Below the pieces are notes generated by a model. That model did no database searches, was not told the origin of the DNA, and worked only from the letters and a program-made list of their open reading frames with translations. Of a stretch of 64,000 nucleotides of DNA, positions 59,870 to 64,000 are shown in pieces. How positions within the stretch are numbered: position 1 is the stretch's first letter; each line of letters starts with the position of its first letter. This stretch comes from Neorhizobium galegae (lineage in GTDB: Bacteria > Pseudomonadota > Alphaproteobacteria > Rhizobiales > Rhizobiaceae): positions 1,178,001 to 1,242,000 of the forward strand of contig NZ_JAGIPG010000002.1 of the NCBI RefSeq assembly GCF_017877055.1, read 5' to 3'. A program made the position numbers and the translations under genes.

Positions 59870-61282
59870 TTGCTGGCACGTGCCCGCCTGATGTTCCGTT
59901 CGACGGCGGTGCGGCTGTCGGCGCTCTATATCCTGCTCTTCGCCTTGTGTGCGGCCTTCCTGGTCATCTACGTGACGGCGATGTCCGAACGGCTGCTGGC
60001 GCAGCAGACGCGCCAGTCGCTGCAGGAGGAAGTGCAGGAGATACAGCGCGCCTATGAACGCGGCGGCGTCAGCCTGCTCTTGCGCATGATGGAGCGGCGA
60101 GCCCGCCAGCCGGGCGCCAATCTCTATGTGATTGCCGGCCCTAACGGCGAGATGCTCGCCGGCAACGTCGCCGCGGTCCAGCCCGGCGTGCTCGACGAGC
60201 AGGGCTGGACGGACATTCCCTTCACCTACGAACCCTATACGGAAGTGGACCGCCGCGGCCGGCATCTGGCGACCGCCAACGTCATCCGCTTGGACAACGG
60301 TCTGCGGCTGCTGGTCGGCCGCGATCTCGGCGATCCGAGCCGGTTCCGCGGCATCGTGCGCCGGGCACTGATGGTGGCATTGGCCATCATGGGCGTCGGA
60401 GCGCTGGTGATCTGGTTCGGCATTGGCCGCAATGCGTTGAAACGCATCGACCGCATGTCGGCGGCGAGCCAGAAGATCATGGCGGGCGACCTTTCGCAGC
60501 GCCTGCCGGTCGGCAAGTCCGGCGACGAATTCGACCGGCTGTCGGATTCGCTGAACGCCATGCTCGGACGCATCGAGAAGCTGAACGAGGGTCTGCGCCA
60601 GGTTTCCGACAACATCGCCCACGACCTGAAGACGCCACTGACGAGATTGCGCAACAAGGCGGCCGATGCGCTGGGCGAGGATCGTGCGGATGTGCGCCGC
60701 GCAGCCCTCGAAGGCATCATCGCCGAATCTGACCAGCTTATCCGCACCTTCAACGCGCTGCTGATGATCTCCCGCGTCGAGGCGGGTTCGATCGCCGCGG
60801 AAATGTCCGATGTCGATCTGTCGGCGATCTCCGCCGACAGTGCAGAACTTTATGAGCCGGCGGCGGAGGAGGCTGGTCTGTCGCTCACCACCGAGCTCGA
60901 ACCGGGTCTGGTCGTCAACGGCAACCGGGAGCTCATCGGCCAGGCGATCTTCAATCTCCTCGACAATGCGATCAAATATGCTTCCGAAGGAAGCCAGAAC
61001 CCCAGGATCGGGGTGAAGCTCGCCAGGAGCGACGGTACGCTGAGGCTTTCCGTCTGCGACAACGGCCCCGGCATTCCGGCCAACAAGCGCGGCGAGGTGA
61101 CCAAGCGGTTCTTTCGCCTCGACGAAAGCCGCTCCAAGCCCGGCACCGGCCTCGGCCTGTCGCTGGTCGAGGCGGTGATGGAACTGCATGGCGGCTCACT
61201 GGAACTCTCCGCCACCGACGAAACGAACACTGCAGCGCCCGGCCTGACGGTCACCATGGTCTTTCCCGTGCCGAAGCCCTAA
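59870..61282 (+). CDS. Sensor histidine kinase next to degP
   Basis: Protein of 470 residues from a TTG at 59870 (GAGGGG upstream); an ATG seven codons later is possible. Two membrane helices (LYILLFALCAAFLVIYVTAM, ~20-39, and ALMVALAIMGVGALVIWFGI, ~166-185) enclose a periplasmic sensor; a HAMP domain follows (KRIDRMSAASQKIMAGDLSQ), then His251 (SDNIAHDLKTPLTRLR), N box NLLDNAIKYASEG and GTGLGLSLVEAV. It is the partner of the regulator 6 bases upstream. The signal is unknown; the neighbour degP suggests envelope stress, an inference from context. Confidence 0.9.
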   Translation: MLARARLMFRSTAVRLSALYILLFALCAAFLVIYVTAMSERLLAQQTRQSLQEEVQEIQRAYERGGVSLLLRMMERRARQPGANLYVIAGPNGEMLAGNVAAVQPGVLDEQGWTDIPFTYEPYTEVDRRGRHLATANVIRLDNGLRLLVGRDLGDPSRFRGIVRRALMVALAIMGVGALVIWFGIGRNALKRIDRMSAASQKIMAGDLSQRLPVGKSGDEFDRLSDSLNAMLGRIEKLNEGLRQVSDNIAHDLKTPLTRLRNKAADALGEDRADVRRAALEGIIAESDQLIRTFNALLMISRVEAGSIAAEMSDVDLSAISADSAELYEPAAEEAGLSLTTELEPGLVVNGNRELIGQAIFNLLDNAIKYASEGSQNPRIGVKLARSDGTLRLSVCDNGPGIPANKRGEVTKRFFRLDESRSKPGTGLGLSLVEAVMELHGGSLELSATDETNTAAPGLTVTMVFPVPKP

Positions 61283-61314
61283 GTTTCGCCAGGGAAGAAT
61301 CACGGGAGGTGCCA

Positions 61315-64000
61315 GTGTCGGAGACCGGAAATCGGCTCGATACGGTGAAGGCGGAGGTGATCCGCCCGCTGAACCAGACGGAAACCAAGGCGGCGATGGC
61401 AGCCTTGAAGGATATCGGCAAGTCCGAGCCTTCGGTCGCGGAACTGATCGGCACGGATAGCGCGCTCAAGGATTTCATCGTCGCCGCTTTCACTCTCTCG
61501 CCTTATCTGCGCGACACGGCTGTCATCTCGCCAAAACTTCTGTCGACTGCGATCACCGAACCGTTGGAGCCGACGCTCAACCGCCTGGTCGATACGGCGC
61601 GGCGGGCCTGGCGGATGCAGGACGGCAAGGCGCCATCCGAAAACGAGGTGATGACCGCGTTGCGTGCCGGCAAGAGTGCCCTGAGCTTCCTCGTCGCGCT
61701 TGCCGATCTCGCCCGTATCTTCTCCGCCAGGGACACGACGCGCTGGCTGAGCCTGTTTGCCGAAGCGTCCGTCGCGGCAGCGATCGATCACCTTCTGATC
61801 GCCGGTCACGAGAGCGGTAAACTGAAGCTCGCCGACCTCGAAGACCCGAGCAACGGCGCAGGCCTCATCGTGCTCGGAATGGGCAAGCTCGGCGGCCGCG
61901 AGCTCAACTATTCCTCCGACATCGATATCGTCGTCTTCTTCGACCCTGAAGCGGGCATCCTTGCCGATCCGCTCGACGGGTCGGAAGTCTACGGAAGGAT
62001 GATGCGGCGCCTGATCCGCATCCTGCAGGAACGCACGGCGGACGGCTATGTGTTCCGCACCGACCTGCGCCTGCGTCCGGATCCCGGTTCGACGCCGCTC
62101 GCCGTCTCGCTCGATGCCGCGCTGATCTACTACGAGGGCAGGGGGCAGAACTGGGAGCGGGCAGCCTTCATCAAGGCGCGGCCGATCGCAGGGGATATTG
62201 CCGCTGGCGAAAATTTCATGCGGCTGCTGACCCCCTTCGTGTTTCGCAAATATCTCGACTATGCGGCGATCGCCGACATCCACTCGATCAAGCGACAGAT
62301 CCATGTCCACAAGGGGCACGGCGCGATTGCCGTGAAGGGCCATGACGTCAAGCTCGGCCGTGGGGGCATCCGCGAGATCGAGTTCTTCGCCCAGACCCAG
62401 CAACTGATCGCCGGCGGCCGCATGTCGCCCCTGCGGGCTCGCGAAACGGAGGTGGCGCTCAAAGCGCTTGCCGAGGCGCGGTGGATCACGCCTGACATCG
62501 CCGCCGAATTGACTGATGCCTACTGGTTCCTGCGCGATGTCGAACACCGCATCCAGATGGTCCACGACGAACAGACCCACAACCTGCCGGAAACCGAGCC
62601 CGAACTGAAGCGTATCGCCTTCATGCTCGGTTTTACGGATACCGCCAGCTTTTCCGCAAGGCTGGAATCTGTGCTGAAGGTTGTCGAAAAACGTTATGCC
62701 CGGCTGTTCGAACAGGAGGCGAAACTGTCCGGCGGCGACGGCAATCTCGTCTTCACCGGCCAGCAGGACGATCCGGGCACGCTGAAGACGCTCGCCTCGC
62801 TCGGCTTCGAGCGGCCGGCCGATATTTCCCGCGTCATCCGGACCTGGCATTACGGCCGCTACCGGGCGACCCAATCGGCCGAGGCGCGCGAGCGGCTGAC
62901 CGAGCTGATGCCGGCGCTGTTGATGGCGTTCGGAGAGAGCAAGCGCGCCGATGAGGCGCTGCTGCGGTTCGACAGTTTCCTGAGGGGCCTGCCGGCCGGC
63001 ATCCAGCTCTTCTCGCTGATCGGCAACAATCCGCCGCTGCTGGCGCTGATCGTCACGATCATGTCGTCTGCGCCGCGGCTTGCCGATATCATCGCCTCCA
63101 AGCCGCATGTCTTCGACGGCATGCTGGATCCCGGCCTGATGGCCGAACTGCCGACCCGAGACTATCTCTCCTGGCGCCTGGCCGCATTCCTCACCGCCGG
63201 CCGGCACTACGAGGAGAAGCTCGACCGGCTGCGCATCTTTGCCGCCGAGCAGCGTTTCCTGATCGGTATCCGGCTGCTGACGGGGGCGATCTCGGGTGCT
63301 CAGGCGGCACGGGCCTTCACCCATCTCGCCGACCTCCTGATCGACGCGGCCCTGAAGGCGGTGACGGCGGAGATCCGCAGCGCCCATGGCCTTTATCCGG
63401 GCGGTCGCGTCGCCGTCATGGGCATGGGCAAGCTCGGCAGTTTCGAGCTGACCGCCGGGTCCGACGTCGATCTCATCCTTCTTTACGATTACGATAGCGA
63501 GGCGATGGAAAGCGAGGGCGACAAGCCGATCGATTCCAGCCGTTATTTCACCCGTCTGACGCAGCGACTGGTCGCAGCGCTTTCGGCGCCGATGGCCGAG
63601 GGTGTGATCTTCGAGGTCGATCTGCGCTTGAGGCCGTCGGGCAACAAGGGGCCGGTCGCCACCCGTATCAACGCATTCGGCAAATACCAGCGCCAGGAAG
63701 CCTGGACCTGGGAACACATGGCGCTCACCCGCGCCCGGCTGATCTGCGGCGAGGAAAGCCTTGTCGACGAGGCGAAAGGCCTGATCCGCGAAGTGCTGTC
63801 GACCAAGCCGGATATCGCCAAGATCGCCAACGACGTCGCCGAGATGCGCGAGCTGATCGAGAAGGAAAAGCCGCCGCGCGACATCTGGGATTTCAAGCTG
63901 ATCCCCGGCGGCCTGATCGATATCGAGTTCATCGCCCAGTATCTGCGGCTGATAGCGCCAGCCAGGGACGTGACGCTCGATACCTATGGTTTCAGCACGG
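61315..64000 (+). CDS. glnE: Bifunctional glutamine synthetase adenylyltransferase/removase GlnE (5' part)
   Basis: Starts with GTG at 61315 (GGGAGG five bases upstream) and is open to the window edge, giving about 895 residues; the 3' end lies outside. GlnE adds AMP to glutamine synthetase or removes it, under PII control. Both nucleotidyltransferase domains are visible: the N-terminal one with GMGKLGGRELNYSSDIDIVV and FRTDLRLRPDPGSTPLAVSL, and the second with VMGMGKLGSFELTAGSDVDL, ILLYDY and FEVDLRLRPSGNKGP. Between them are the YYEGRGQNWERAAFIKARP and LGRGGIREIEFFAQTQQLI segments typical of GlnE. It is followed off the window. Confidence 0.95.
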   Translation, partial: MSETGNRLDTVKAEVIRPLNQTETKAAMAALKDIGKSEPSVAELIGTDSALKDFIVAAFTLSPYLRDTAVISPKLLSTAITEPLEPTLNRLVDTARRAWRMQDGKAPSENEVMTALRAGKSALSFLVALADLARIFSARDTTRWLSLFAEASVAAAIDHLLIAGHESGKLKLADLEDPSNGAGLIVLGMGKLGGRELNYSSDIDIVVFFDPEAGILADPLDGSEVYGRMMRRLIRILQERTADGYVFRTDLRLRPDPGSTPLAVSLDAALIYYEGRGQNWERAAFIKARPIAGDIAAGENFMRLLTPFVFRKYLDYAAIADIHSIKRQIHVHKGHGAIAVKGHDVKLGRGGIREIEFFAQTQQLIAGGRMSPLRARETEVALKALAEARWITPDIAAELTDAYWFLRDVEHRIQMVHDEQTHNLPETEPELKRIAFMLGFTDTASFSARLESVLKVVEKRYARLFEQEAKLSGGDGNLVFTGQQDDPGTLKTLASLGFERPADISRVIRTWHYGRYRATQSAEARERLTELMPALLMAFGESKRADEALLRFDSFLRGLPAGIQLFSLIGNNPPLLALIVTIMSSAPRLADIIASKPHVFDGMLDPGLMAELPTRDYLSWRLAAFLTAGRHYEEKLDRLRIFAAEQRFLIGIRLLTGAISGAQAARAFTHLADLLIDAALKAVTAEIRSAHGLYPGGRVAVMGMGKLGSFELTAGSDVDLILLYDYDSEAMESEGDKPIDSSRYFTRLTQRLVAALSAPMAEGVIFEVDLRLRPSGNKGPVATRINAFGKYQRQEAWTWEHMALTRARLICGEESLVDEAKGLIREVLSTKPDIAKIANDVAEMRELIEKEKPPRDIWDFKLIPGGLIDIEFIAQYLRLIAPARDVTLDTYGFST

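Noticed and set aside
61300..63717. 805-codon open frame on the minus strand
   Set aside because: It is the antisense shadow of glnE, whose own frame is open to the window edge and carries all family motifs; the shadow protein has no recognisable domain.

Overview
This is a GC-rich chromosomal segment of an alphaproteobacterium, most likely a member of the Rhizobiaceae (Rhizobium, Agrobacterium, Neorhizobium or a close relative). The support is gene content and order: a Ros/MucR zinc-finger regulator, the feuN-feuP-feuQ module directly followed by cycHJKL (ccmIEFH), then degP, a two-component pair and glnE, an arrangement typical of rhizobia. A rhizobial type gene-transfer-agent-like cluster and several short palindromic repeats of the kind scattered through rhizobial genomes fit the same picture. 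No tRNA, rRNA, CRISPR array, integrase or transposase was seen. Species was not assigned.

Layout. 1-2.5 kb: mucR with a long leader, then an overlapping pair coding for a free-standing DnaA domain IV protein and a DUF6456 protein. 2.6-5.7 kb: small redox and regulator units (HxlR with an FMN reductase, a short-chain dehydrogenase divergent from a TetR regulator across a clear dyad operator) and sufE. 5.9-9.2 kb: a DUF5330 protein, and a histidine kinase overlapping a peptidoglycan-binding protein. 9.4-15.5 kb: mostly small conserved proteins of unknown role (DUF1491, DUF2336, DUF1214/DUF1254, GIY-YIG). 15.4-20.7 kb: a class A penicillin-binding protein, a YcgN family protein, and an oxidoreductase pair divergent from an HxlR regulator. 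21-26 kb: a LuxR-type regulator and a copper module (copA-cueR and copZ) with matched CueR operators. 26-31.2 kb: a phytase-like exported esterase, a beta-barrel outer-membrane protein, an MFS transporter and selO.

31.2-49.7 kb is a gene-transfer-agent-like cluster, collinear with the Rhodobacter capsulatus GTA structural genes: candidate small terminase, large terminase, portal, prohead protease, major capsid, connector, adaptor, DUF3168, major tail, gp10, tail chaperone, a short tape measure, DUF2460, DUF2163, NlpC/P60 and the large gp15 tail protein. It carries cargo that is not structural: an endolysin, a Dabb protein and a 42-codon antisense gene between terminase and portal, and an MFS transporter on the opposite strand between DUF3168 and the major tail gene. 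A promoter and a hairpin leader ending in an intrinsic terminator lie just upstream. No integrase, repressor or replication gene was seen, which fits a domesticated particle rather than an inducible prophage.

49.7-64 kb is core chromosome: feuN/feuP/feuQ (control of cyclic glucan export in Sinorhizobium), a lipoprotein, the cytochrome c maturation operon ccmI-ccmE-ccmF-ccmH, a Do-type protease, a second two-component system, and the first ~2.7 kb of glnE, which runs off the window.

The features most worth a second look are palindromic elements whose two ends are inverted copies of the same hairpin. One lies inside the reading frame at the start of ccmH, a related arm lies inside the long N-terminal part of the GTA terminase frame, one sits between two GTA tail genes and one lies between cueR and copZ. 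Others are the GTA leader with its terminator, the AT-rich ~400 bp block between GTA gp14 and gp15, and the DnaA-domain-IV/DUF6456 pair.
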